Part shown: piece after piece, positions 7,560-14,642 of the stretch
How the letters are laid out: every line of letters begins with the position of its first letter
How positions within the stretch are numbered: the first letter of the stretch is position 1
Assembly: GCA_900767375.1 (NCBI GenBank)
Contig: CAAFYX010000127.1
Coordinates: 1 to 31,012, forward strand
Length of the DNA stretch: 31,012 bases
Reading direction: 5' to 3'
DNA from: Rikenellaceae bacterium
GTDB taxonomy: Bacteria; Bacteroidota; Bacteroidia; Bacteroidales; UBA932
Position numbers and translations under genes: made by a program
The notes under the pieces: model-generated
What the model saw: the letters and a program-made list of their open reading frames with translations, nothing else
What the model was told of the DNA's origin: nothing
Database searches by the model: none

Positions 7560-7705
7560 CCTGTTGAGTCAGAATCATCGGGAACACCTCGTCCAGCCAC
7601 GTTTTGCCCATATTTCGTGGCCGAATCCTTGAAATATCTCACCGTGGGAGCATTTTGCCTAAGAAAGAGGACGTCCCGCGAGTGCGGAACTTAAGCAAAA
7701 ATCGC

Positions 7706-7713
7706 TATCTTTG
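7706..7713 (+). promoter_or_regulatory. -7 promoter box for the suf operon
   Basis: TATCTTTG followed by CAG is an exact TAnnTTTG box. It overlaps the TTG at 7711, so that TTG cannot be the sufB start codon. Transcription should begin near 7719-7721, almost at the ATG codons at 7720 and 7729, implying a very short or absent leader. No -33 TTTG is seen at 19-base spacing. Confidence 0.65.
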
Positions 7714-7719
7714 CAGTCT

Positions 7720-9168
7720 ATGGACGCAATGGAAGAGAAAAGCCTGCTTCAGGGCATCACCGAGCAGGAATACAAGGAAGGGTTCGTCACGGACGTGAAG
7801 CAGGATTTTATCCCGAAGGGTCTGAACGAAGATATCATCCGTACCATTTCCGCCCTGAAGGACGAGCCCCAGTGGCTTCTGGACTTCAGGCTGGACGCGT
7901 TCCGCAAATGGCAGAAGATGGAAGAGCCCGAGTGGGGCCATCTGGACCTGCCCAAGATAGATTACCAGGATATCATCTACTACGCCGCCCCGAAGAAGGA
8001 CAGCGACCGGCCGAAGGAGATCGACCCGGCCCTTGCCGAGACCTTCGAGAAGCTCGGGATTCCTCTCAAGGAGCGCGAGGCCCTCGCCGGAGTGGTCGCA
8101 GTGGACGCCGTGTTCGACTCCGTCTCAGTGAAGACTACCTTCCGCGAGACCCTTTCCGAGAAGGGCATCATCTTCTGCTCCTTCTCAGAGGCCGTCCACG
8201 AGCATCCCGACCTCGTCCGGAAGTACCTGGCCACCGTCGTCCCTTCCGGGGACAATTTCTTCGCGGCCCTGAACAGCGCCGTCTTCTCCGACGGCTCGTT
8301 CTGCTACATCCCGAAAGGGGTCAAGTGCCCGATGGAGCTCTCCAGCTATTTCCGTATCAATGCCGCCGGTACGGGCCAGTTCGAGCGCACGCTGATCGTC
8401 GCCGACGAGGGCTCGCAGCTCAGCTATATGGAAGGCTGCACCGCCCCGATGCGTGACGAGAACCAGCTCCACGCCGCAGTGGTCGAGATCATAGTCGAGC
8501 AGGACGCCGATGTCAAATACTCCACGGTCCAGAACTGGTATCCCGGAGACGCCCAGGGCAAAGGAGGTATCCTGAACCTCGTGACCAAGCGCGGCATCTG
8601 CAAGGGCTCCGGCAGCCATCTTTCCTGGACCCAGGTCGAGACAGGCTCCGCCATAACCTGGAAATACCCTTCCACCATACTTAAAGGCGATTATTCCTCA
8701 TCCGAGTTCTACTCCGTCGCTGTGACGAACAACTTCCAGCAGGCAGACACGGGAACCAAGATGATACACATAGGCCGCGGCACGAAGAGCCGCATAGTAT
8801 CCAAAGGTATCAGCGCGGGTCACAGCCAGAACAGCTACCGCGGACTGGTGAGGATGAACCCGGGCGCCGTCGGCGCAAGGAACTACTCCCAGTGCGACAG
8901 CCTCCTGATCGGCTCCAGCTGCGGAGCCCACACCTTCCCTCTGATCCAGAGCCAGTGCCCTTCGGCCGTGGTCGAGCACGAGGCCACCACGTCTAAGATC
9001 AGCGAGGACCAGCTCTTCTACTGCAACCAGCGCGGCATCGGGCCCGAGGATGCAGTCGGTCTGATTGTCAATGGCTACGCCAAGGAAGTCCTCTCCCGCC
9101 TCCCGATGGAGTTCGCGGTCGAGGCACAGAAACTCCTTCAGGTTTCGCTTGAAGGCTCAATAGGATAA
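7720..9168 (+). CDS. sufB: Fe-S cluster assembly scaffold protein SufB
   Basis: SufB is the core scaffold of the SUF system, building Fe-S clusters in a SufBC2D complex. The ~482-residue product is full length. The N-terminal part has EWLLDFRLDAF-type sequence (PQWLLDFRLDAFRKW) and YYAAPKKD, and the C-terminal beta-helix has SAGHSQNSYRGLVRM, CDSLLIGSSCGAHTFP, VEHEATTSKISEDQLFY and the ending IGPEDAVGLIVNGYAKEV, containing the Cys and Glu used for cluster assembly. The start is ATG 7720 (MDAMEEKS) or ATG 7729 (MEEKSLLQ); the upstream TTG lies inside the promoter box. It heads the cluster sufB-pnuC-sufC-sufD-ispE. Confidence 0.96.
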   Translation: MDAMEEKSLLQGITEQEYKEGFVTDVKQDFIPKGLNEDIIRTISALKDEPQWLLDFRLDAFRKWQKMEEPEWGHLDLPKIDYQDIIYYAAPKKDSDRPKEIDPALAETFEKLGIPLKEREALAGVVAVDAVFDSVSVKTTFRETLSEKGIIFCSFSEAVHEHPDLVRKYLATVVPSGDNFFAALNSAVFSDGSFCYIPKGVKCPMELSSYFRINAAGTGQFERTLIVADEGSQLSYMEGCTAPMRDENQLHAAVVEIIVEQDADVKYSTVQNWYPGDAQGKGGILNLVTKRGICKGSGSHLSWTQVETGSAITWKYPSTILKGDYSSSEFYSVAVTNNFQQADTGTKMIHIGRGTKSRIVSKGISAGHSQNSYRGLVRMNPGAVGARNYSQCDSLLIGSSCGAHTFPLIQSQCPSAVVEHEATTSKISEDQLFYCNQRGIGPEDAVGLIVNGYAKEVLSRLPMEFAVEAQKLLQVSLEGSIG

Positions 9169-9175
9169 CGTAACA

Positions 9176-9754
9176 ATGAACTGGACAGAAATAATATCTG
9201 CATTGCTCGGACTGAGCTGCGTCTTCCTCGCAGGACGCGGGAAGAAAGCCAATTTCTGGGTGGGATACATCTACAACGTATTCCTGTTCTTCCTCTTCTG
9301 GAAGCAGGACCTTTACAGCGCGATGATACTCCAGCCGGTGGCTTTCGCCATCAATGCGTTCGGACACTGGCGCTGGACCCATCCCCGTCAGGACGAGGTC
9401 AGTGCCGCTGACGGCAAGTCGCTGAAGGTGAGCAGGATGTCCGCGCAGCACTGGATGATTGCCCTGGGGCTCATCATCGTCTGCGGCGCCGGCTGGGCGC
9501 TTTTCCTGAGGGAAACCGCCGACCCGTCGCCGTGGCTCGACTCCTATGTGCTGATGGTGACCTTCCTGGCACAGTATCTCAGCGCGCAGAAGAAGTGGGA
9601 GTGCTGGATCGTGTGGCTGGTGGTGAACGTTGCGAACATTGTCCTGTACATTTCCGCCGGTCTGTACGTCATGCCGGTTGTGAGCCTGCTCTACATCGCT
9701 AACGGAGTATGGTCGCTGGTCAGCTGGAGGAAGAAATTTGAAACGGAAGAATAG
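9176..9754 (+). CDS. pnuC: PnuC-family vitamin/nucleoside transporter
   Basis: The 192-residue integral membrane protein has about seven hydrophobic segments and the PnuC pattern: WVGYIYNVFLFFLFWKQDLY near residue 30, QPVAFAINAFGHWRW near 60, FLAQYLSAQKKWECWIVWLV near 130, and YISAGLYVMP near 160. PnuC carriers import nicotinamide riboside for NAD synthesis by facilitated diffusion; close relatives carry thiamine or riboflavin, and the substrate cannot be assigned with confidence here. The gene sits 7 bases after sufB and 11 before sufC, so it must be co-transcribed with the suf genes, an unusual place for it. A vitamin supply linked to Fe-S metabolism is conceivable but is inference. Confidence 0.88.
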   Translation: MNWTEIISALLGLSCVFLAGRGKKANFWVGYIYNVFLFFLFWKQDLYSAMILQPVAFAINAFGHWRWTHPRQDEVSAADGKSLKVSRMSAQHWMIALGLIIVCGAGWALFLRETADPSPWLDSYVLMVTFLAQYLSAQKKWECWIVWLVVNVANIVLYISAGLYVMPVVSLLYIANGVWSLVSWRKKFETEE

Positions 9755-9765
9755 GATAGAACATT

Positions 9766-10506
9766 ATGATATTGCTTGACATCAAGAATCTCCACGCTTC
9801 AGTCGGTGGAAAAGAAATCCTGAAGGGAATCGACCTTCAGATAGGTCCCGGCGAGATTCACGCTGTGATGGGTCCGAACGGCGCCGGGAAAAGTACGCTT
9901 TCCGCAGTGCTTGCCGGCCGTCCGAGCTATACGGTGACCGAAGGTTCAGTGACATTCCTCGGCCGCGACCTTCTGGCGATGAGCCCGGAGGAGCGTTCCT
10001 GGGCCGGACTGTTCCTTTCGTTCCAGTATCCTGTGGAGATACCGGGAGTCAGCATTACCAATTTCATGAAGGCTGCAGTGAACGCCCGCAGGAAGGCGCA
10101 GGGCCTCGAGGACCTGAAGCCTGCGGAGTTCATCAAGCTGATGAAGGAAAAGATGGCGTTCGTGCAGATGAAAGGCGAGTTCGCCAAGCGCGAGGTCAAC
10201 GTCGGATTCTCCGGCGGAGAGAAGAAGCGCAATGAGATATTCCAGATGGCTATGCTGGATCCGACCCTGTCCATTCTGGATGAGACGGACAGCGGTCTGG
10301 ACGTGGATGCGCTGAGGATTGTGGCGGAGGGTGTCAATGCTCTGCACACTCCTGAGAAGAGCGCCATTGTGATCACGCATTATCAGAGGCTGCTGGATTA
10401 TATAGTTCCTGATGTCGTCCACGTACTGAAGGACGGAAGGATAGTCAGGACTGCGGGCCGCGAGCTTGTGGATCAGATCGAACAGAACGGTTACGATGCT
10501 TTCTAG
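9766..10506 (+). CDS. sufC: SUF system ATPase SufC
   Basis: SufC is the ABC-type ATPase that drives conformational change of the SufB-SufD scaffold. The 246-residue chain shows Walker A GPNGAGKST at residues 36-44, the Q-loop in FLSFQYPVEIPGVS, the SufC-type signature FSGGEKKRNE, Walker B LSILDETDSGLDVDAL and the H-loop VITHYQRLL. The sequence VEIPGVS after the Q-loop and the KKRNE form of the signature distinguish SufC from transport ATPases. It is the third gene of the suf operon, 3 bases before sufD. Confidence 0.97.
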   Translation: MILLDIKNLHASVGGKEILKGIDLQIGPGEIHAVMGPNGAGKSTLSAVLAGRPSYTVTEGSVTFLGRDLLAMSPEERSWAGLFLSFQYPVEIPGVSITNFMKAAVNARRKAQGLEDLKPAEFIKLMKEKMAFVQMKGEFAKREVNVGFSGGEKKRNEIFQMAMLDPTLSILDETDSGLDVDALRIVAEGVNALHTPEKSAIVITHYQRLLDYIVPDVVHVLKDGRIVRTAGRELVDQIEQNGYDAF

Positions 10507-10509
10507 GAT

Positions 10510-11196
10510 ATGAAGGAGAAGATAGTCGATTACGGTCATTATGTGGAGGTTCCGGTGGATGCCGGGGCTGTCCGCGTGCCTGAGGGCGAGCGCAGGAGCG
10601 TTTGTGTGGAGCCTTCCGGGGATGTCCGTTATGTCCTGGAGGCGGGTTCTTCGCTTGACCTTTGTCTGCTGGTCTTCCCTGGCGCGGCGGGTGACGTGAA
10701 CGTGGACATCGACTTCGTCGGTGAGGGTGCGTCCGCTTCGCTGGTGGGTGTGTATGTCTGTTCCGGCAGCGACCGGCTTTCTCTGAACGTTACTGTGCGG
10801 CACCGTGTGGGGAACTGTGAGTCGCGTCAGCTTTTCAACGGTATCGTGGCTTCTGATGCGAAGGCTGCGTTCGGGGGACGTATCGTTGTGGCTCCGGATG
10901 CGCAGAAGATCAAGGCGCTGCAGGAGAACCACAACCTTCTTCTGGGCGCTGAGGCGCGCGCTGAGAGCAGGCCGCAGCTGGAGATCTATGCAGATGATGT
11001 GGAGTGCTCGCATGGTGCGACTGTCGGTTATTTGAATGAGGATGAGTCTTTCTATATGAGGTCGCGCGGTATTCCTGAGGGTGAGGCGAGGGCGCTTCAG
11101 ATGATTTCGTTCCTTTCCCCTGTCCTGGAGCATGTTCCGGAGGGGTCCCGTGATGAGGTGGCAGCACGTATCGAGCAGACTGTCCGTGCGTTATGA
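10510..11196 (+). CDS. sufD: Short SufD-type Fe-S scaffold protein
   Basis: The 228-residue product corresponds to the C-terminal half of SufD, which is usually about 400-450 residues. Conserved SufD/SufB beta-helix sequence is clear: FNGIVASDAKAAFGGRIVV, QENHNLLLGAEARAESRPQL, EIYADDVECSHGATVGYL (with the His of the CSHGAT motif) and ESFYMRSRGIPEGEARAL. The large N-terminal helical region is absent and no remnant lies in the 3 bases between sufC and the ATG, so this looks like a compact form rather than a recent truncation. It should still pair with SufB. The stop overlaps the ispE start (ATGA), implying coupled translation. Confidence 0.9.
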   Translation: MKEKIVDYGHYVEVPVDAGAVRVPEGERRSVCVEPSGDVRYVLEAGSSLDLCLLVFPGAAGDVNVDIDFVGEGASASLVGVYVCSGSDRLSLNVTVRHRVGNCESRQLFNGIVASDAKAAFGGRIVVAPDAQKIKALQENHNLLLGAEARAESRPQLEIYADDVECSHGATVGYLNEDESFYMRSRGIPEGEARALQMISFLSPVLEHVPEGSRDEVAARIEQTVRAL

Positions 11197-12077
11197 TTTC
11201 TTATCCCAATGTCAAGGTTAATCTTGGTCTGAGCGTTCTTCGGAGGCGCCCGGACGGTTATCATGACCTTGAGACCCTTTTCGTCCCTTATTTCGGCATT
11301 CACGATACTCTGGAGATAACTCCGCTGGGGCAGTGGTCTGAAAACTTGTGCCACCCTCGGCAACATAAGAGGGAGGGGCCCATCGAAGATGGGAGGGGTC
11401 CTGCGCAGCAGGACAGTTTTCAGACCACTGCCCCAGCGGAGAAGGTAGAAATAACAATTATCAGGAAAGAGGGGGTGGACTGGGAGCCGATGAGCGATCT
11501 GACGGTGAAGGCGTATGAACTGCTGGATGCGGATTTCAACCTGCCGCCGGTGAAGATCAGACTGGAGAAGACTTCTCCGGTGGGAGCCGGCCTCGGCGGA
11601 GGATCCGCAGATGCGGCTTTCGCACTCCGTATGCTCTCAGAAATGTTCAGCCTTGACCTTGATGATGAAACTCTTGCGGGATACGCCGCCCGTCTGGGCA
11701 GCGACTGCGCATTCTTCGTATACAACCGCCCGATGATAGGCACCGGCAGAGGCGAGATACTCGAGCCTTACGACCTGGACCTGTCAGGATATGAACTCAG
11801 GGTCATCGTACCGCAGGGCATAGCTGTAAAGACCGCCGAGGCTTATCGCGGAATAACCCCGAGGGCCCTGATGGCCACCCGGCCGGCTCCGCTGATGGAA
11901 GCCCTAGCCAGACCGATAGAGCAGTGGAAGGACTGCCTTGTCAACGATTTCGAGACCACAGTGTTCGCAGTGCACCCGGCTCTGGCAGACGAAAAACGCC
12001 GTCTCTATGAAGACGGCGCCGTATATGCTTCCATGTCAGGCTCGGGCTCGGCCCTTTTCGGCCTCTTCGCCCGCTGA
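11193..12077 (+). CDS. ispE: 4-diphosphocytidyl-2-C-methyl-D-erythritol kinase with in-frame palindromic insertion
   Basis: IspE phosphorylates CDP-ME in the MEP isoprenoid pathway. The 294-residue GHMP kinase starts MISYPNVKVNLGL (K8, N10), continues DGYHDLETLF, and has the ATP-binding loop SPVGAGLGGGSADAAF, RLGSDCAFFV, VNDFE and the C-terminal SMSGSGSALFG. Residues about 43-83 (LGQWSEN...FQTTAPAE) have no family counterpart and are encoded by a 122-bp palindrome (11320-11441). Without them the chain aligns smoothly, with EITP followed by EKVEITIIR, at a loop between beta strands away from the catalytic motifs. The insert keeps the frame, so the gene is probably functional. The start overlaps sufD by 4 bases. 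Confidence 0.95.
   Translation: MISYPNVKVNLGLSVLRRRPDGYHDLETLFVPYFGIHDTLEITPLGQWSENLCHPRQHKREGPIEDGRGPAQQDSFQTTAPAEKVEITIIRKEGVDWEPMSDLTVKAYELLDADFNLPPVKIRLEKTSPVGAGLGGGSADAAFALRMLSEMFSLDLDDETLAGYAARLGSDCAFFVYNRPMIGTGRGEILEPYDLDLSGYELRVIVPQGIAVKTAEAYRGITPRALMATRPAPLMEALARPIEQWKDCLVNDFETTVFAVHPALADEKRRLYEDGAVYASMSGSGSALFGLFAR
11320..11441. repeat. 122-bp palindromic element inside ispE, stem plus three hairpins
   Basis: The outer arms 11320-11346 and 11415-11441 are a perfect 27-bp inverted repeat (left arm begins CTCCGCTGGGGCAG, right arm ends CTGCCCCAGCGGAG). Between them lie three further helices: CCCTC 11354-11358 with GAGGG 11369-11373; CCCATC 11379-11384 with GATGGG 11388-11393, loop GAA; and GTCCTGC 11398-11404 with GCAGGAC 11408-11414, loop GCA. 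The whole folds on paper as a cloverleaf-like multiloop. It is translated in frame as about 40 residues of IspE. No second copy is recognised in the window, and no recombinase gene is adjacent. Confidence 0.9.
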
Positions 12078-12078
12078 C

Positions 12079-12909
12079 CTATCTGCTCCACAAAGGCTTG
12101 ATGATTCTCTTGTCCTCCTTGTGCCTGCTGTTCTTCATCTTCACCAGGTAAATCAGGATGAAAACAAGGCATACCGCCACCGTGATGATGGAGCTGTCAA
12201 GTCCTGCATCGCCTCCGGTGAGGAGCTCGTTACCGGTGACGCTGATACCGGCGGATGACAGGAACGAAAGGATGAAACAGCTCATCCAGGTGATACCGAT
12301 AGGGAAGAAAAGGCTTCCGGAATACTTGAACGCGGCACCGAGAAGGAATCCTGAACCTATGGCGAGAGCTACGCTGCTCCAGATGGTGGCACCCGGCCTG
12401 AGATAGCTCAAGGCTCCGAATGCAATGGCCGAGAACAGCAGGCCCAGTGCGAAGCCCCATCTCTGGTCAAGGAATCTGAAAAGGAATCCTCTGAAAACAA
12501 TCTCCACACATACCGCAATAGCGAATGAGAAGGCGAAGCTGAAGCCCAGCTCCTCCCAGTCGAAGCTTATGCTTCCGAAATCCAGCATGCCGCAGGCGAA
12601 CAGGACGCCGGCAGGAACCGCCAGAAGAAGGATGGCTGTCCCGAAACCTTTGAAGATTCCGGGGAAGATGCCGCCCGGATGAAGCTCATCCACCTGTCTT
12701 CCCTCCATGAGGCTGCTCAGAAGGAGGTAAAGGAAGAGCATAAGGACGCCTGCGCCGGCATATATGGCGGCGAGGACAGGCTTGCTGTCCTGGAACAGAT
12801 CACCGACCCACAGGACTGCATAGCCTATGGCACCGAAGAAGGCTGTCCCCAGGACCAACAGCAGGATCCATTTCAGGAAAGGCATTCTGCTGACTGCATT
12901 ATCTCTCAT
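12079..12909 (-). CDS. CPBP-family membrane protein, probably catalytically inactive
   Basis: The 276-residue protein has about seven to eight hydrophobic helices and the CPBP/Rce1-like core: VEIVFRGFLFRFLDQRWG, LLFSAIAFGALSYL, a Gly-rich helix (AIGSGFLLGAAF) and SLFFPIGITWMSCFIL. In active CPBP proteases these positions carry EExxxR, a His in FxxxH, and HxxxN. Here the first Glu is Val, the second-motif His appears to be Ser, and the third motif has Thr and Cys, so proteolytic activity is doubtful. Such proteins may act as membrane scaffolds; the role is unknown. The stop lies 1 base from the convergent ispE stop. It follows queH by 33 bases and may share its transcript. Confidence 0.8.
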   Translation of the reverse strand: MRDNAVSRMPFLKWILLLVLGTAFFGAIGYAVLWVGDLFQDSKPVLAAIYAGAGVLMLFLYLLLSSLMEGRQVDELHPGGIFPGIFKGFGTAILLLAVPAGVLFACGMLDFGSISFDWEELGFSFAFSFAIAVCVEIVFRGFLFRFLDQRWGFALGLLFSAIAFGALSYLRPGATIWSSVALAIGSGFLLGAAFKYSGSLFFPIGITWMSCFILSFLSSAGISVTGNELLTGGDAGLDSSIITVAVCLVFILIYLVKMKNSRHKEDKRIIKPLWSR

Positions 12910-12942
12910 AAAAAAAGCTTTTAGTCTTTAAAGGTATGCAAA

Positions 12943-13563
12943 TTATTCGGGAATATTGCAATTCTGAGCTTCCAAATGTCTCATCGAGTACTCACAACCG
13001 CACCACTGCTGGTTGTAGAAGGACATCTCACGGATGATTTCGCCACGTCTTTCCTGAAGCCCGCCCTTCCTCCAGTTCATCTCCCACCAGACCACCTGGC
13101 TGCCGTCTCCGACGGAAGAGCAGGCCCAGCGTCCGGCCTCGTCGACCTGCGGCAGGGACTTCCATCTGGATGAAGCAAGGGTGGTGGTCAGCACGGAAAA
13201 GCCGTGCTTCAGAGCGTAGTCGGCCGCGCGGTGGAGCCTGTACTTGAAGCAGGCGAGGCAGCGCGCGCCGCGCTCCGGCTCGTTCTCGAGCCCGCGCGCC
13301 GCGGCTGCCCTCCACTCCTCGTGCGAGTAGTCGTCATCGACGATCTCCAGCCCGAGGGATCCGGCGTAGCGGGTGCACTCGTCCTTGCGCTTCAGGTACT
13401 CCTCGTGCGGGAAGATATTGGAATTGGAATAGAAAATGGTCGGGGTGATTCCGTTGTTGAGCAGGCACTCGATGATGGCGCCGGAGCACGGTGCGCAGCA
13501 GGTGTGCAGCAGGACCCTGTCGGCGCCTCCTGGCACTTCGAGTATCAGTCCGCTCCTTTTCAT
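12943..13563 (-). CDS. queH: Epoxyqueuosine reductase QueH
   Basis: QueH carries out the last step of queuosine synthesis in tRNA, reducing epoxyqueuosine; it replaces the unrelated cobalamin enzyme QueG. The 206-residue product shows HTCCAPC with C22, C23 and C26, then YSNSNIFPHEEYLKRK, EPERGARCLACFKYRL (C102, C105), TTTLASSRWK, NWRKGGLQERRGEIIREMSF and NQQWCGCEYS (C188, C190). These cysteines are expected to bind an Fe-S cluster and a further metal, so the protein depends on a system such as SUF. Its start overlaps the galE stop by the ATGA arrangement, so translation is coupled to galE. Confidence 0.94.
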   Translation of the reverse strand: MKRSGLILEVPGGADRVLLHTCCAPCSGAIIECLLNNGITPTIFYSNSNIFPHEEYLKRKDECTRYAGSLGLEIVDDDYSHEEWRAAAARGLENEPERGARCLACFKYRLHRAADYALKHGFSVLTTTLASSRWKSLPQVDEAGRWACSSVGDGSQVVWWEMNWRKGGLQERRGEIIREMSFYNQQWCGCEYSMRHLEAQNCNIPE

Positions 13564-14585
13564 TTCTGCCCTGCGAGATGCTTTTCCCAGGCCCAGGCGG
13601 AGGCTAGGGTGTCCTCCACGCTGCGCTCGGCCTTCCAGCCGAGTTCTTTGTTGGCAAGCGTCGGGTCTGCCCAGATGGCGGTGACGTCTCCGGCGCGGCG
13701 CGGTGCGAAACGGTAGTTCAGCTTCACTCCGTTGACCTTCTCGAAGCTGGTCACGAGCTCCAGCACTGAAACCGGGCGTCCCGTGCCTATGTTGAAGATC
13801 TCGTACCCCGTCTTCATCTTTCCGTCCACCATGCGGCTGACTGCGCAGACATGGGCCTTGGCCAGATCGACGATGTCGATGTAGTCGCGCAGGCAGGTTC
13901 CGTCGGCGGTAGGGTAGTCATTGCCGAAGATGCTCAGGCACTCCCTCTTTCCGATGGCGGTCTGGGTGATGAACGGGACGAGGTTGTTCGGGACCCCGTT
14001 CGGCAGTTCGCCGATCAGGGCTGAAGGGTGGGCGCCGATAGGATTGAAATAGCGGAGGGCTATGCCGTTGATTCCAGGATAGGCCTTGACGGAGTCGCGC
14101 AGGATGTCCTCGCACATCTGCTTCGTGTTGCCGTACGGGGAAGTGGCGCTCTGGCGCGGGGACTGCTCCGTGACGGGCAGCGCCTCCGGCTCGCCGTAGA
14201 CTGTGGCGGAAGAGGAGAAAAGGATGTTGCAGCCGCCATGGTTGCGCGCGGCCTGGATGATGTTCATGAAGGACACGAGGTTGTTGCGGTAGTACTTCAG
14301 CGGCTCGTCGACGGACTCGCCCACGGCCTTGAAGGCTGCGAAGTGGATGACTGCATCGAACTTGTAGTCGCTGAAGAGTTTCTCAACGGCCTCGCTGTCG
14401 CAGAAATCCATTTCTACGAACGGAAGCTCCTTTCCGATGATGGCGGTGACTCCGTTGAAGCAGGTCCTGTCGCAGTTCGACATGTTGTCCGCTACGACTA
14501 CGTCATAACCGGCTTCCGTGAGCTCCACTGTAACGTGGCTTCCGATGAATCCGGCCCCGCCGGATACCAATACTGTCCTTTTCAT
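13560..14585 (-). CDS. galE: UDP-glucose 4-epimerase
   Basis: GalE interconverts UDP-glucose and UDP-galactose, feeding galactose catabolism and surface-glycan synthesis. The 341-residue SDR enzyme has the NAD-binding GGAGFIGSH at residues 9-17, FSSSATVYGEP near 123-133, and the catalytic Y151 and K155 in SPYGNTKQMCEDIL. The substrate-domain segments ALRYFNPIGAHPSALIGE and GTCLRDYIDIVDLAKAH are typical of GalE rather than other epimerases. It is the first gene of galE-queH-(CPBP), read from a TAACTTTG box, and is divergent from the PBP4-type gene with 57 bases between the starts. Confidence 0.95.
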   Translation of the reverse strand: MKRTVLVSGGAGFIGSHVTVELTEAGYDVVVADNMSNCDRTCFNGVTAIIGKELPFVEMDFCDSEAVEKLFSDYKFDAVIHFAAFKAVGESVDEPLKYYRNNLVSFMNIIQAARNHGGCNILFSSSATVYGEPEALPVTEQSPRQSATSPYGNTKQMCEDILRDSVKAYPGINGIALRYFNPIGAHPSALIGELPNGVPNNLVPFITQTAIGKRECLSIFGNDYPTADGTCLRDYIDIVDLAKAHVCAVSRMVDGKMKTGYEIFNIGTGRPVSVLELVTSFEKVNGVKLNYRFAPRRAGDVTAIWADPTLANKELGWKAERSVEDTLASAWAWEKHLAGQK

Positions 14586-14607
14586 GTGTCTGGAATAAAA
14601 AGCAGGA

Positions 14608-14615
14608 CAAAGTTA
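14608..14615 (-). promoter_or_regulatory. -7 promoter box for galE-queH
   Basis: The minus strand reads TAACTTTG, an exact TAnnTTTG match, 23 bases upstream of the galE start codon. No -33 box is apparent. It lies within 13 bases of the divergent box at 14628-14635, so the two promoters must compete or be jointly controlled. Confidence 0.55.
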
Positions 14616-14627
14616 CAAATAATTGGT

Positions 14628-14635
14628 TACTTTTG
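14628..14635 (+). promoter_or_regulatory. -7 promoter box for the PBP4-type gene
   Basis: TACTTTTG fits TAnnTTTG and lies only 7 bases before the ATG at 14643, predicting a nearly leaderless transcript. No -33 element is evident. It is divergent from the galE promoter. Confidence 0.5.
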
Positions 14636-14642
14636 TAAGTGT

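Noticed and set aside
11320..11441. A tRNA gene or tmRNA fragment suggested by the cloverleaf-like fold
   Set aside because: Stem lengths (27, 5, 6, 7 bp), loops of 3 bases and absence of T-loop and CCA-like features do not fit a tRNA.
14028..14642. A 205-codon upstream extension of the PBP4-type reading frame
   Set aside because: It is the antisense of galE, and the signal peptide and promoter box place the true start at 14643.
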